Positions 8,323-16,999 of a stretch of DNA of 64,000 nt are shown here, in pieces (position 1 is the stretch's first letter; the number at the start of each line of letters is the position of its first letter). The DNA is from an uncultured Collinsella sp. (GTDB lineage: Bacteria > Actinomycetota > Coriobacteriia > Coriobacteriales > Coriobacteriaceae): positions 1-64,000 of the forward strand of contig CAAEMX010000036.1 in assembly GCA_900757185.1 (NCBI GenBank), read 5' to 3'. The notes beneath the pieces were generated by a model that was not told the DNA's origin, made no database searches, and saw only the letters and a program-made list of their open reading frames with translations. The position numbers and the translations under genes were made by a program.

Positions 8323-8637
8323 TGCAATCACCGGGACGGCGATTGGGCGAAGCGTAGCGTAGACACGAAATGAGAGGCCTCGTTTCGAGCGAAAGGCTTC
8401 GCGGTGTCGTAGTGTCAGCGGAGACCGTGAGCGGAAGCGAATTTTTAACGCGAAGGATGCTGAGTGTTAGAAATTCGCTGTAGCGGACTCCGGGCGAGGG
8501 CTGGAGCAAGTCGATGGAAGACCTTACCGATTTGCGGAAGGTTTTGCCCGAAGCATCCGGCACCGCCGAATTCTTTTGGAACGGCCTCTCGTTTGATTGC
8601 TTTCCTATCGTTTGCTCCCAGACTGGGCGTCTAAAAA
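8323..8637. other. Structured noncoding stretch
   Basis: No credible gene is seen. Inverted repeats occur at 8436-8449/8466-8479 (14 bp, one mismatch) and 8521-8529/8535-8542. The base composition and repeated GCG-rich words suggest a structured RNA or more origin sequence. Confidence 0.4.
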
Positions 8638-8657
8638 AGGCGGCCGAACCGGCCGCC
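8632..8657 (-). terminator. Terminator of the lipoprotein gene
   Basis: On the minus strand a perfect 8-bp GC stem (8650-8657 with 8639-8646) with a 3-nt loop is followed by TTTTTT. It lies 50 bases beyond the lipoprotein stop. Confidence 0.85.
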
Positions 8658-8708
8658 CACAAATAAATAAACATTCAGCGAATGTAAGAGGAGAGGAACA
8701 TATGTCCA

Positions 8709-9359
8709 TCATTCCCAGTGACCGGCGACGTCGACAACCCAATGTTGTCCCGTAGCCTGCTGTTCATAATGTCCTTGGTCCTCAGAGGTGGTATACGAAT
8801 CATTGATTGCAGAACCGCCGTTAGGATGCTGCGCATCGCCAAAAGTAGCGTGAGCGTGAGCGTCCATTTCGGCTGCAGATCCAAATGCTGCGTGGCATGC
8901 ACTGCAGATCAAACGTTCATGGCGCGTATAAACCACATTCGGCACCCAGACCTGGCTGTAATCTGTCTCCCAGTGGCCCTGCTCGGCAACCCACTTCTTC
9001 TGGCTGCCGCCGTTGGAAGAGGAATTGTTGCTGCCGGAACTCTGCGAATTGCCGGAATTCTGCTTGGACTGGGAGGAATCGCCCTTGTTGTCCGACTTCG
9101 AGGAATCGGAAGACTTGTTATCCTCCTTCTTGGAGTCATCGGACTTCTGGTCCTTGTCGTCGGATTCTTTCTTCTCCTCGGTCTTGGTTCCAGAGGTTTG
9201 CGCCGCCTTTTCTTCGCTTGGCTTCTTTTTGTCTTTATTCTTTACCGCTGTGGCGGCCCTTTCCGTAGAGCCGCTTCCTTGCTTTGCAACGCTGGCACAT
9301 CCAAGTTGAGGTGCCGAAAGACACACCAGAAGCGCAACGATAATAGCTTTTGTTCTCAC
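8709..9359 (-). CDS. Secreted lipoprotein with C2H2-like zinc motif
   Basis: This protein of about 216 residues starts at the GTG at 9359, where AGGGAG gives a good ribosome site; an upstream ATG at 9377 lacks one. It has a signal peptide, AIIVALLVCLSAPQLGCAS, with a plausible but non-canonical lipobox Cys. A long low-complexity linker rich in Lys, Asp, Glu, Ser and Asn follows. The C-terminal domain has CSACHAAF and then HAHA, a zinc-finger-like spacing, flanked by repeated HW pairs. It is probably anchored outside the membrane. It follows the surface-protein gene on the same strand, with a hairpin between them. The function is unknown. Confidence 0.72.
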   Translation of the reverse strand: MRTKAIIVALLVCLSAPQLGCASVAKQGSGSTERAATAVKNKDKKKPSEEKAAQTSGTKTEEKKESDDKDQKSDDSKKEDNKSSDSSKSDNKGDSSQSKQNSGNSQSSGSNNSSSNGGSQKKWVAEQGHWETDYSQVWVPNVVYTRHERLICSACHAAFGSAAEMDAHAHATFGDAQHPNGGSAINDSYTTSEDQGHYEQQATGQHWVVDVAGHWE

Positions 9360-9382
9360 ACCGATCTCCCTGTCCATGAAAC

Positions 9383-9416
9383 CGGGCGTTGGACACTAGC
9401 CGATATCCAACGCCCG
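9383..9416. terminator. Hairpin between surface protein and lipoprotein
   Basis: A perfect 11-bp stem (9383-9393 with 9406-9416) sits between the surface-protein stop and the lipoprotein start. Without a T-run, it may act as a partial terminator or an RNA-stability element. Confidence 0.6.
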
Positions 9417-9424
9417 ACTCGCTT

Positions 9425-12400
9425 TTACATCTGCTCGCGGCGCTTCTTCCGGTCGAGGAAGACGCCGGTCGCCACGAGGACGGTGCCGCCGATGACGAAC
9501 GTCTCCCCAATGAGGCCCGCGCGGTCGCCGGTCTGGGCGAGGCTACCGGACTGGGCGGTCTCCGTGCCGGCGAGGTGCTTCGGGCTGTATGCCGCCTGCT
9601 TCTTTGCGGCCTCCTCCGCCTCCTGACGGGCGATCTCGGCGGAAAGCTCCTGCTCTGCCGCGATGCGGTCGGACTTCGCCTGCTCGTAGGCAGCGAGTGC
9701 CGCATCATAGCCGGGTTGGAGCCCGTCCACCGCGGCCTGCTTCTCGTCCAGGATGGCCTTGGCGGGCGCGACCTTGGCACGTGCCTCGACTGCTGCGGCG
9801 AAAAGCACGTTGAGGGCGTCATCCGCGTTCACATCATGGCCGGAAGCGATCGCCGCGCCGGCATCGATGGAGTTCAGCTTCGACAGCTTGGCGTCTGCCT
9901 GCGCCTTTACCTGCTCTGCGGCGGAGACCAGGGACTCGGCGGCGATGGTATCCGCCTTCGCGGCATCGAGCGCGGCCTTGGTGTCATTGACGGCCTTTAC
10001 TGCATCCTGCTCGCGCCGCTGTGCCTCTGCGAGCTTCGCGGCAAGACCGGTGAGGATGTCGAGGTTCGACTGTGCGTCCTCGAGATCGGTCTGGGAGCCG
10101 GTGAGCTTGTCGGCGGCAACGCCAGTGCCGGTCCTTGCGGCATCGACGGCACGCTGAGCATCCGCGAGGGCGCTTGCGGTGCCGTCCGCCTTTTGCTTGG
10201 CGGCGGCGAGGACTGTCGCTTTCTCGACCTGATCGGCTGCCGCCGCGTCATGGACGCTCTTTGCGGTATCGACCGCCTTCTTGGCGTCGGCGACGTCCTG
10301 GAAGAACTTCGCGAGGTCGGCGTTCGCATCGTCCACGCCCTGCTGCTTAGCAGCGGTGTCCGCCTTGGCGGAATCCAACTTAGACTGTGCGGTCGTTACG
10401 GCTGCGTTGACGGCATCAAAGGCGACCTGCTTCTGCTGGACGGTCGACTTTGCCGTAACGACTGCCGCGTTGGCGGCATCGAGGTTCGATTTCGCCGCAT
10501 CCAACCCAGCTCGGGCATCCGTGACGCCCTGCTGCTTGGCGGCGAGATCGGCCTTTGCGGCATCGACGGCACGCTGGGCATCGGTGACGTCCTGCTTCGC
10601 GGCATCGATACCTGCCTGTGCGGAATCCGCTGCGACCTGCTTCTGCTGGACGGTTTCAACGGCGTCGGTGGCTGCCTGCTGCTTGGCGGCGAGATCGGCC
10701 TTGGCTGCGTCGAGTGCGCTCTTGGCGTTCTTGAGACCGTCGATGTAGGAGGTCAGCTTTTGCTCGTACTCGTCGACGGAGATGGGGTTCGTGTTCCAAC
10801 CGGAGCCGGACCAGCCGGAGATCCCTGCGGTGTAGCACTGCGTCTGAAGCCCGGACATGGTGCCCTTGGTGCAGGTTGCCATTCCCATAACGGCGAGTTC
10901 GGGATTGATGATGTTCATGTAATGACCGACGGTGCCGCTGCTGCCGTTCTCCCAGCGGCAGTTGTTTGCAATCCAATGGTTGATTGCGACGCCGTTCTTT
11001 GCATAGAAATCATAGGCATCCTTGCCGACAAGACCGGTGACTCCATAAAGGGTCTCCGTTGCCTTGTCGAAAAAGCCCTTCTCCTGCTCGATCCACTGCC
11101 CACTCGGATCGATTCCGTAATTCCATGCCAGGTTTTCGGCAAAATCATATTGACGGGCATGATCGAGCACAGTGTCACTGTAGTTGGCATCCGCAATGGC
11201 ACCGGCGATGAGCTTGTAGGTGACCTGGAGCTCGGACAGGCCGACCGACTTGCGGTAGTCGTTGACGGACTTCATCCACCTGATCGCATTGAGCATGTTA
11301 TCAAGGGACGTGGCGTCCTTGGAGTTGCCGACTTCGGTCTTTCCGGCATATTTGGCGTTCAGGATGATGTTGACTGCGTCATCGGCACCCATGGCACGGA
11401 AGAAGCCGATGGCTCCCTGCTTGAGTTGCGCGTCGGCGGAATCGAGTTTCGCCTGTGCCTCGTCGACCTTCTGCTGCGCGGCGGTCACGGAGGCGTCTGC
11501 GGTATCCTTTGCGAGCTTGGCGTTCGCGAGCTCTACGTCGGCGGCTTCCTTGGCGGACTCGGCGTCCTTGACAGCCTGCTTCGCGGCATCCAGCTTGGCG
11601 ACGGCGTCAGCATTCGCCTGCTTCGCGGCATCGAGGTCGGCGTTCGCGGCATCGAGAGCGGACTGGGCGGCGTTCACACCGGATTCGGCATCGGCCGCGG
11701 CCTGCTGCTTTGCGGAGAGGGACGCCTGGGCATCATTCAGCTCGGTCTGTGCCGTTGCCGCAGCGGACTGCGCCTGCTCGAGCTCGGACTCGCACTGGGA
11801 CTGCATCGCTCGTGCGGCAGCGAGGGCTGCCTCTGCGTCCGCGACCTTCTGTTTTGCCGCATCGTACTCCGGACCGCTGGCGCCTGCCTCCGCTGCGGCG
11901 AGGTCGGCTTTCGCCTGCTCATAGGCGGCGCTGGCTGCTGCGGCCTTCGCATCCGCCGCGTCCTTGTTCTGCCTGGCTGCAGCGAGGACGGCATCGGCGG
12001 AATTCTTTGCAGACTGGGCCGCAACCAGCTTGGACTGGGCATCGGCAAGCGTCGCGTTGGCGTTGTCGAGTTCGGCCTGTGCCCTGCTCACGGCATCCGT
12101 GGCGTCGCGCACGGCCTGCTCGGCGGCACGGATAGCCTCCGGGGCGGCGCCTACGGCATCGGCCTTGGCTTTATCGAGGGCGTCCTTGGCATCTTGGGCC
12201 GCCCTGAGGGCGGACTGGTACGCTTCGTCCTTCTCGGATGCATCCGCCTTGGCGTCTGCGAGACCCGCCTTCGCCTGCTCGAGGTCCTTGCCGGCGGCAT
12301 CGGCGGCCTCCTTGCCCTCCGCGACCTGACGGACGTACTCGTCCATTGCCGCTCGGTCGGCTGCCGTGCCGGCGCTGACTGCCGAATCGTAGGATGCCTT

Positions 12401-12781
12401 GGCCTGGTCGCGGGCGGAAGCCGCCTCGTTGTAGGGACCGGCGGCCTCATCGTAGGATGCCTTGGCGGCGTCCTCCTTCGCCTTCGCCTCGTCGACTGCC
12501 TTCTGCAGGTCCGCGATAGTCTGTGCGGCGGATTTTGCGCCGGTACCGGCTGCCGCGCCGGCGTGGGCGGCGATCGGCGACATCACGGCGGGGTGCTGCG
12601 TGCCCCCGTCACCGGTCTGGGCGAATGCCGCGAACGGTGAGATGAGGCTTGATCCGGTCATGGCGGCCATGGTCGCCGCGGTGACAGTCAGACGCGCGAT
12701 CCCCTTCGGGGCGTGAATCTTTTTGCTTGGCAGTGCGGCGAAGTGATCGCCACCGGCAGCAAAGTGCTTTCCCTGAGTCAT
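9425..12781 (-). CDS. Cell-wall surface protein, coiled coil with CAP domain
   Basis: This 1118-residue secreted protein has a long signal peptide with cleavage likely after AFA, near residue 50. Ala/Lys/Asp-rich coiled-coil repeats of the KADLAAKQQ type surround a CAP/SCP-like domain at about residues 460-670. That domain contains VNDYRKSVGL, FAENLAWNYG and GHYMNIINPE. The C-terminus has the sorting motif LAQTG (about residue 1080), a hydrophobic segment and a basic tail, so a sortase should link it to the wall. The start at 12781 gives a typical signal sequence. It resembles streptococcal-type helical adhesins. In a mobilizable element it might aid cell contact during transfer, which is inference. 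An XRE gene is divergent and shares a palindromic operator with it. Confidence 0.85.
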   Translation of the reverse strand: MTQGKHFAAGGDHFAALPSKKIHAPKGIARLTVTAATMAAMTGSSLISPFAAFAQTGDGGTQHPAVMSPIAAHAGAAAGTGAKSAAQTIADLQKAVDEAKAKEDAAKASYDEAAGPYNEAASARDQAKASYDSAVSAGTAADRAAMDEYVRQVAEGKEAADAAGKDLEQAKAGLADAKADASEKDEAYQSALRAAQDAKDALDKAKADAVGAAPEAIRAAEQAVRDATDAVSRAQAELDNANATLADAQSKLVAAQSAKNSADAVLAAARQNKDAADAKAAAASAAYEQAKADLAAAEAGASGPEYDAAKQKVADAEAALAAARAMQSQCESELEQAQSAAATAQTELNDAQASLSAKQQAAADAESGVNAAQSALDAANADLDAAKQANADAVAKLDAAKQAVKDAESAKEAADVELANAKLAKDTADASVTAAQQKVDEAQAKLDSADAQLKQGAIGFFRAMGADDAVNIILNAKYAGKTEVGNSKDATSLDNMLNAIRWMKSVNDYRKSVGLSELQVTYKLIAGAIADANYSDTVLDHARQYDFAENLAWNYGIDPSGQWIEQEKGFFDKATETLYGVTGLVGKDAYDFYAKNGVAINHWIANNCRWENGSSGTVGHYMNIINPELAVMGMATCTKGTMSGLQTQCYTAGISGWSGSGWNTNPISVDEYEQKLTSYIDGLKNAKSALDAAKADLAAKQQAATDAVETVQQKQVAADSAQAGIDAAKQDVTDAQRAVDAAKADLAAKQQGVTDARAGLDAAKSNLDAANAAVVTAKSTVQQKQVAFDAVNAAVTTAQSKLDSAKADTAAKQQGVDDANADLAKFFQDVADAKKAVDTAKSVHDAAAADQVEKATVLAAAKQKADGTASALADAQRAVDAARTGTGVAADKLTGSQTDLEDAQSNLDILTGLAAKLAEAQRREQDAVKAVNDTKAALDAAKADTIAAESLVSAAEQVKAQADAKLSKLNSIDAGAAIASGHDVNADDALNVLFAAAVEARAKVAPAKAILDEKQAAVDGLQPGYDAALAAYEQAKSDRIAAEQELSAEIARQEAEEAAKKQAAYSPKHLAGTETAQSGSLAQTGDRAGLIGETFVIGGTVLVATGVFLDRKKRREQM

Positions 12782-12864
12782 TGCTATTCCATTCCTTTTC
12801 CATGCCATGTCCGACTAGGCATCAGAACTCTTTCCAATAAAGGTAATTATGCGCCTTAACAGGG

Positions 12865-12901
12865 ATTGTTGTATATAGTCCGTTGGCATAAATACAACAA
12901 T
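12865..12901. promoter_or_regulatory. Divergent promoters within a palindromic operator
   Basis: A perfect 10-bp inverted repeat (12865-12874 with 12892-12901) overlaps promoters on both strands. On the minus strand TTGTTG and TATATA are 17 bp apart, driving the surface protein. On the plus strand TTGTTG and ATAAAT are 16 bp apart, driving the XRE gene. It is the likely XRE operator. Confidence 0.6.
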
Positions 12902-12903
12902 CC

Positions 12904-13176
12904 ATGACTCTTTTTGTCATGGATACGAAGACGCTTCAGAAATCATTCGGCATGAGATGCAAAGAGCTCCGCGCTGGACTCGGGTACAGCCAGGAGCAGT
13001 TCGCCAATTTGATTGAGATGGATCGTTCCTACTACGCGAGCATTGAAGTCGGACGAAGAAATGTCAGTCTTTCAAACCTTTGTAAAATTGCCAATGGATT
13101 CAACATGTCAATTGCTGCGCTGATGACTGGCGTCACCGATACAACGGATTGGTCAATCAATCAGCGAACGCAGTGA
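12904..13176 (+). CDS. XRE-family transcription regulator
   Basis: This 90-residue protein has a Cro/CI helix-turn-helix: CKELRAGLGYSQEQFANLIE then MDRSYYASIEVGRRNVSLSN. It probably represses its own promoter and that of the divergent surface protein through the palindrome at 12865-12901. The start may be ATG 12904, almost leaderless from the predicted promoter, or ATG 12919. Both lie in a perfect 8-bp hairpin (12901-12908 with 12916-12923) and neither has a clear ribosome site, so its translation may be weak or structured. Confidence 0.8.
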   Translation: MTLFVMDTKTLQKSFGMRCKELRAGLGYSQEQFANLIEMDRSYYASIEVGRRNVSLSNLCKIANGFNMSIAALMTGVTDTTDWSINQRTQ

Positions 13177-13302
13177 GCGAATCAATCGACGGCGTAGCCG
13201 GCGGCAAGGACACGGTACGTGGCCGCGCAGCGAGCTTCGCGAGCGAAGAGGACGGCATCGCCGTCCCTATATCTTTATAGTATATTTCTCTATTAATTGG
13301 TT

Positions 13303-13464
13303 TCACCAAAATGGGTATAGCGCAAGCTTCTGAACAGGCGTTTTTATCAAAACTCAAAGCAGCCGAATCATCAAAATGGTGAAATTTTTTACCCAAATTG
13401 AGGAAGCGCTTCACCAAAATGGAACCGACTAACGGCTGTTGAAAACTTTTTATCCCCAAAATGG
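13303..13464 (+). repeat. Four CAAAATGG repeats near attR
   Basis: CAAAATGG occurs at 13307, 13372, 13415 and 13457; two copies lie within TCACCAAAATGG and two are followed by TGA. They lie 130-290 bp from the att core in a gene-free stretch (13177-13592), as arm-type integrase sites or iterons would. An 11-base word TGTTGAAAACT at 13437 also occurs at 261, by the other end. Inverted repeats at 13492-13515 and 13557-13587 follow. Confidence 0.45.
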
Positions 13465-13592
13465 TGATTTCCTGTTTTCAGTGGAAAACTCGGTAAGTTA
13501 AATTATTTACTTACCAGATTTACAAACAAAAGCAGTTCTTAACCCTAAAACCAGAACAGGTCAGAAGCAAAATTAACTCCTGACCTGCGATT

Positions 13593-13642
13593 TCTCTGGT
13601 GCCCCCGGGCGGATTCGAACCGTCGACACCCGCTTTAGGAGA
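13593..13642. repeat. attR: 50-bp att direct repeat
   Basis: This copy is identical to 54-103 and lies within the tRNA-Arg gene, restoring its 3' end after integration. Confidence 0.93.
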
Positions 13643-13672
13643 GCGGTGCTCTATCCCCTGAGCTACGGAGGC
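13597..13672 (-). tRNA. tRNA-Arg (CCT)
   Basis: A 76-nt cloverleaf on the minus strand includes an encoded CCA. The 7-bp acceptor stem begins GCCTCCG, the anticodon loop is CTCCTAA with anticodon CCT, and the T-arm carries GTTCGAATC. It decodes AGG. It serves as the integration site of the element to its left. Confidence 0.97.
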
Positions 13673-13712
13673 ATGTTGTACTAGTGTAGCAGATTTACAC
13701 CGCTACCAATGG

Positions 13713-14111
13713 CTAGTTGCCTTTGTGGAAAAGGTTCTTGATGACGGAGGGGATGCTCTTGGCGCCCTTGGCCGTCACATCGATAAAGTCGGGCGAACGA
13801 ACGAGCTTGTCCTCGTCAATGTACTTACGCACCGCGCGAAGCGTTTCCTTGTCATTGCGCGTCGAAAACGTAAAGTGGCCATTCTCTTTGGTAAAGATGG
13901 CAAAACGCGTAATCTTCTTGGTGCCGCGCAAAACCTCGGCGGCAATATAGTCGACCTCGTCCCACGGGATTTGGATATAATCCTCGGGATTACGCTCGTT
14001 ATAGTACTCAAACGCCTTATTGCCCACCATCACGTTACCGTGACTGGTAAGCCCCATCAGGCAGGTTGCCGGCGTTGCCAGATCGACCGTGCTGTTCTGA
14101 GATTGCGCCAT
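13713..14111 (-). CDS. DUF956 (ManO-like) protein of mannose PTS locus
   Basis: This 132-residue protein matches the DUF956 family, which is almost always found at the end of mannose-family PTS operons. Typical parts are GLTSHGNVMVGNKAFEYYN near the N-terminus and FTFSTRNDKETLRAVRKYI in the second half. No enzymatic motif is seen. Family members have been linked to control or assembly of the mannose transporter, but the mechanism is not settled. The start at 14111 has a GAGG ribosome site. It follows EIID on the same strand after a gap of about 120 bases. Confidence 0.85.
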   Translation of the reverse strand: MAQSQNSTVDLATPATCLMGLTSHGNVMVGNKAFEYYNERNPEDYIQIPWDEVDYIAAEVLRGTKKITRFAIFTKENGHFTFSTRNDKETLRAVRKYIDEDKLVRSPDFIDVTAKGAKSIPSVIKNLFHKGN

Positions 14112-14232
14112 ACGCGCCTCGCCCTCCAATAAAAACAAATCGGACCGCATCCAGTGTACCCACCGGGTGCGGTCCGTTTCAATGGCTCAAAAGCCCTTGC
14201 CTAGCAACTCTCGGTCTTAAGCCGAAGCGTGC

Positions 14233-15153
14233 TTACATGAAGCCGCAGACGCGACCGATGATGCCGACGGCGAAGAGAGCCAGGATGATGACGATCGGGC
14301 TGACCTTCTTCTTGAGGAGCTTGCAGACCAGAAGGGTCAGGCACACGGCGGCAAGGCCGGGGATGAGCTGATCGAGGTTGGCCTGAAGCGTGGTGACCTT
14401 CACCGGGTCGAGTGCGTTGGCACCGACAGAGCTGTACATCGTCAATGCCTGCTTGATGCCCTCAGAACCGGCGGGCAGGTTGGCCCAGTCGATATAGGCG
14501 CCAGCGGACTGCGTGACCTTGGAGACGACCGGGGTGAAGGAGATGGACACCCAGCGCTCGACCAGGGCGCCGATGATGAACATACCCAGGATGGAAGCAC
14601 CCTCGGTGACCTTGCCCATCAGACCGCCGGAGAGGTCCTTGGCGATGGAGGAGCCGACCTTGTAGCCAAACTCCTGCGTGTACCACAGGAAGGCGTAACG
14701 GATGATGTTCCACGCGAAGAAGAACAGCAGCGGACCGGCGATGCTGCCGGACAGGGCCAGGGAAGCGCCCAGTGCGCCCAGAATCGGGCGAAGGGTGAAC
14801 CAGAAGGCGGGGTCGCCGACGCCGGCGAGCGGGCCCATCATACCGACCTTGACGCCCTGAATGGCGACGTCGTCAATCGGAGCACCGTTGGCGCGCTCCT
14901 CCTCGAGGGCGAGGGTAACGCCAATGACGGGGGCGGAAACATAGGGGTGGGTGTTATAGAACTCCAGGTGGCGCTTAAGAGCGGCAATCTGGTCATCCTT
15001 GCTGGTGTAGAGCTTCTTGATCGCAGGGATCATTGCGAAGCACCAGCCGCCGTTCTGCATACGCTCGTAGTTCCACGAGCCCTGAAGGAACTGATGACGG
15101 AAGCAAACCTTCTTACGGTCAGCCTTGGTGAGCTGAATCTTGTTCTCTGCCAT
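14233..15153 (-). CDS. PTS mannose-family EIID component
   Basis: This protein of about 306 residues is the EIID membrane subunit of a mannose/fructose/sorbose-family phosphotransferase system. The N-terminal half has the family block QGSWNYERMQNGGWCFAMIP and a long amphipathic region; the C-terminal part is hydrophobic, ending VIILALFAVGIIGRVCGFM. With EIIC it forms the channel through which the sugar enters while being phosphorylated. The gene follows EIIC by 16 bases and precedes DUF956, the standard operon order. Confidence 0.93.
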   Translation of the reverse strand: MAENKIQLTKADRKKVCFRHQFLQGSWNYERMQNGGWCFAMIPAIKKLYTSKDDQIAALKRHLEFYNTHPYVSAPVIGVTLALEEERANGAPIDDVAIQGVKVGMMGPLAGVGDPAFWFTLRPILGALGASLALSGSIAGPLLFFFAWNIIRYAFLWYTQEFGYKVGSSIAKDLSGGLMGKVTEGASILGMFIIGALVERWVSISFTPVVSKVTQSAGAYIDWANLPAGSEGIKQALTMYSSVGANALDPVKVTTLQANLDQLIPGLAAVCLTLLVCKLLKKKVSPIVIILALFAVGIIGRVCGFM

Positions 15154-15169
15154 ATGTATCACTCCCCTC

Positions 15170-15988
15170 CTACTCGTAATCGTTCAGAATGTCGCCGAGC
15201 GGGTCACCGGAGCCACCGCCCATGCCGCCACCCTGCTTGGCCAGATCCTTAAGGCCAAGGTAGATGAGGGCAAGGGAGATGCCGATGAGGCCAAGGGCGA
15301 TCAGCGTGAGCTGAGGGATGGCAGCAAGGACAAAGCCGAGGATGAAGAACGGCCAGGTCTCCTTGGTGGCCATCATGTTGATGACCATGGCGTAACCGAC
15401 GGAAGCGACCATGCCGCCGCCGACAGCCATGCCGCCGGACAGCCAATCGGGCATAGCGTTAAGCGCGTTGGTAACGGCCTCGGCCGGGATGATGCACAGA
15501 AGTACTGCCGGGATGGCGATACGAACACCCTGCATGAGGATGCCGGCGTACTGCCAACGCTCGATGCCGGCGAAGTCGCCCTTCTCGGCGCAGGCGTCCA
15601 TGCCGTGAACCATAGCGGTAGCCAGGGTACGGCAGATCATGGTCAGGAACAGACCAGCGACCGACAGCGGGACGGCGACGGCGATGGCGGCGGTAACGGC
15701 CTTGGCCGAATCGGTGGCGCCACCGTTGAGGGCGAGCACCATGATGATCGAAGAAGCGACCGAGGCCAGAGCGGCGTCAGGCGCGACGGCGGCGCCGACG
15801 TTAGCCCAGCCAAGGGCCATCATCTGGAGCGAACCGCCCAGGAGGATGCCCTCCTGAAGGTGACCGGTTACGAGACCGATAAGCGTGCATGCCACGAGCG
15901 GCTGATGGAACTGGAACTCATCCAGAATGCCTTCCATACCGGCAAGCAACGCGACAATCGCAACAAGCAGAATAGTGATTGCAGACAT
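15170..15988 (-). CDS. PTS mannose-family EIIC component
   Basis: This 272-residue multipass membrane protein matches EIIC of the mannose PTS family. Hydrophobic segments span most of its length, beginning SAITILLVAIVALLAGMEGI, with the conserved HLQEGILLGGSLQMMALGW region at about residues 42-61. It forms the translocation channel with EIID. It lies between EIIAB and EIID on the same strand with gaps under 20 bases, so the three are co-transcribed. Substrate could be mannose, glucose, glucosamine or a related hexose. Confidence 0.93.
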   Translation of the reverse strand: MSAITILLVAIVALLAGMEGILDEFQFHQPLVACTLIGLVTGHLQEGILLGGSLQMMALGWANVGAAVAPDAALASVASSIIMVLALNGGATDSAKAVTAAIAVAVPLSVAGLFLTMICRTLATAMVHGMDACAEKGDFAGIERWQYAGILMQGVRIAIPAVLLCIIPAEAVTNALNAMPDWLSGGMAVGGGMVASVGYAMVINMMATKETWPFFILGFVLAAIPQLTLIALGLIGISLALIYLGLKDLAKQGGGMGGGSGDPLGDILNDYE

Positions 15989-16006
15989 GTATCGGACCCT
16001 CCTTTA

Positions 16007-16999
16007 CTATGCTTGAGCGGCCAGTTCGGCCTTTGCTTTCTTCAATATGGCGTCGAGATCCTCGGAGGAATCCGAAGGAACCTTGCGGACCTCAAACTTG
16101 ACGCCCTTGGCCTTGAGAGCCTCGATAGTCTTGACGTCGTCATCGCCCATAGCGACAGCGTTAGTGACGACGACCTTGCCCTTGGAGTGGGCCATGGAAC
16201 CGATGTTGGCTTCCTTGATGTCGACGCCGGCCTCGATGGCCCTGAGCAGATCCTGCGGGTTCTCGAACAGCAGCATGGCCTTGGTGTCGCCAAAGCGCGT
16301 GTCCTTGACGACCTCGGCCATCTTCTTGATGGGCACGACGTTGGCATGGACTCCCGGAGGGGCAGCCTGCTCAATCATGGTCTTGCGGAGCTCGTCGTGA
16401 GCAACGCCGTCGGAGACCACGATAATGCGGTTGGGGTTGATCTGCTTGGTCCACGTGGTGGCCACCTGACCATGCAGCAGACGGGTGTCGATACGGACGT
16501 GGGCGATCTTGATGTGCCCATCGCCGATGACCGTTCCCGGAGGAATGGCACCCGCAGGAGCAGCGGCGGCCGCAGCCGGCTTCTTCTCCTCGGGCTCCAG
16601 AGACTCGGGCTTGACGCGCACGCCGGCCTTAGCCTCAGTCACGAGATGTTTTGCGATCGCATGTGCAGTGTTCTTTGCGTCAAAGCGCTGCGAATATGCC
16701 TCGATGAGCATAGGCAGGTTGACACCGGTGACGATAGCCCAGGAATCATGGCCCTCGATGAGACCGCTGATCTGGTTGAAGGGCGTGCCGCCCCACAGAT
16801 CAACGAGGAAGAGCACCTGCTCCTGGTCCTCGAAGGAAGCGACTGCTTCCTCGACCTTGGCTCGGAAGTCGTCGGGGCCCATGCTCGGCTCGAGCGAGAC
16901 CACGGCTACAGACGGCTGATCGCCAAAGACCATCGAGCCCGTCTGCTTGATTCCAGCCGCCAAGTCACCATGGCTAGCAAGAACAATACTTACCATCAC
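16007..16999 (-). CDS. PTS mannose-family EIIAB fusion
   Basis: This 330-residue protein fuses the EIIA and EIIB phosphocarrier domains. EIIA occupies about residues 1-135, with the phosphorylated His in LASHGDLAAG. An Ala/Pro-rich linker follows at about 135-160. EIIB occupies about 165-330, with its active His in RIDTRLLHGQVATTW. It passes phosphate from HPr to the incoming sugar. It is first in the operon, and two adjacent ATG codons could start it. The 300-base upstream region carries three GTTTAAAC words that may be regulator sites. Confidence 0.94.
   Translation of the reverse strand: MMVSIVLASHGDLAAGIKQTGSMVFGDQPSVAVVSLEPSMGPDDFRAKVEEAVASFEDQEQVLFLVDLWGGTPFNQISGLIEGHDSWAIVTGVNLPMLIEAYSQRFDAKNTAHAIAKHLVTEAKAGVRVKPESLEPEEKKPAAAAAAPAGAIPPGTVIGDGHIKIAHVRIDTRLLHGQVATTWTKQINPNRIIVVSDGVAHDELRKTMIEQAAPPGVHANVVPIKKMAEVVKDTRFGDTKAMLLFENPQDLLRAIEAGVDIKEANIGSMAHSKGKVVVTNAVAMGDDDVKTIEALKAKGVKFEVRKVPSDSSEDLDAILKKAKAELAAQA

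Larger units (their letters stand above)
54..13642. mobile_element. Integrative mobilizable element in tRNA-Arg(CCT)
   Basis: Identical 50-bp direct repeats at 54-103 and 13593-13642 bound about 13.5 kb. The right copy is the 3' part of an intact tRNA-Arg gene and the left copy is an orphan tRNA 3' end. This is the usual outcome of tyrosine-integrase insertion into a tRNA gene. An integrase lies just inside the left end, followed by excisionase-like and winged-helix genes. MobC, a relaxase and a structured putative oriT sit mid-element. I see no VirB4, coupling protein or other secretion genes, so it should be mobilizable rather than self-transmissible. Cargo includes three metallophosphoesterases, a lipoprotein and a large surface protein. 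The integrase frameshift suggests it may now be fixed in place. Confidence 0.93.

Noticed and set aside
9389..12640. A 1083-codon plus-strand frame opposite the surface protein
   Set aside because: It is a shadow of the GC-periodic coiled-coil gene, with no ribosome site and low-complexity composition.
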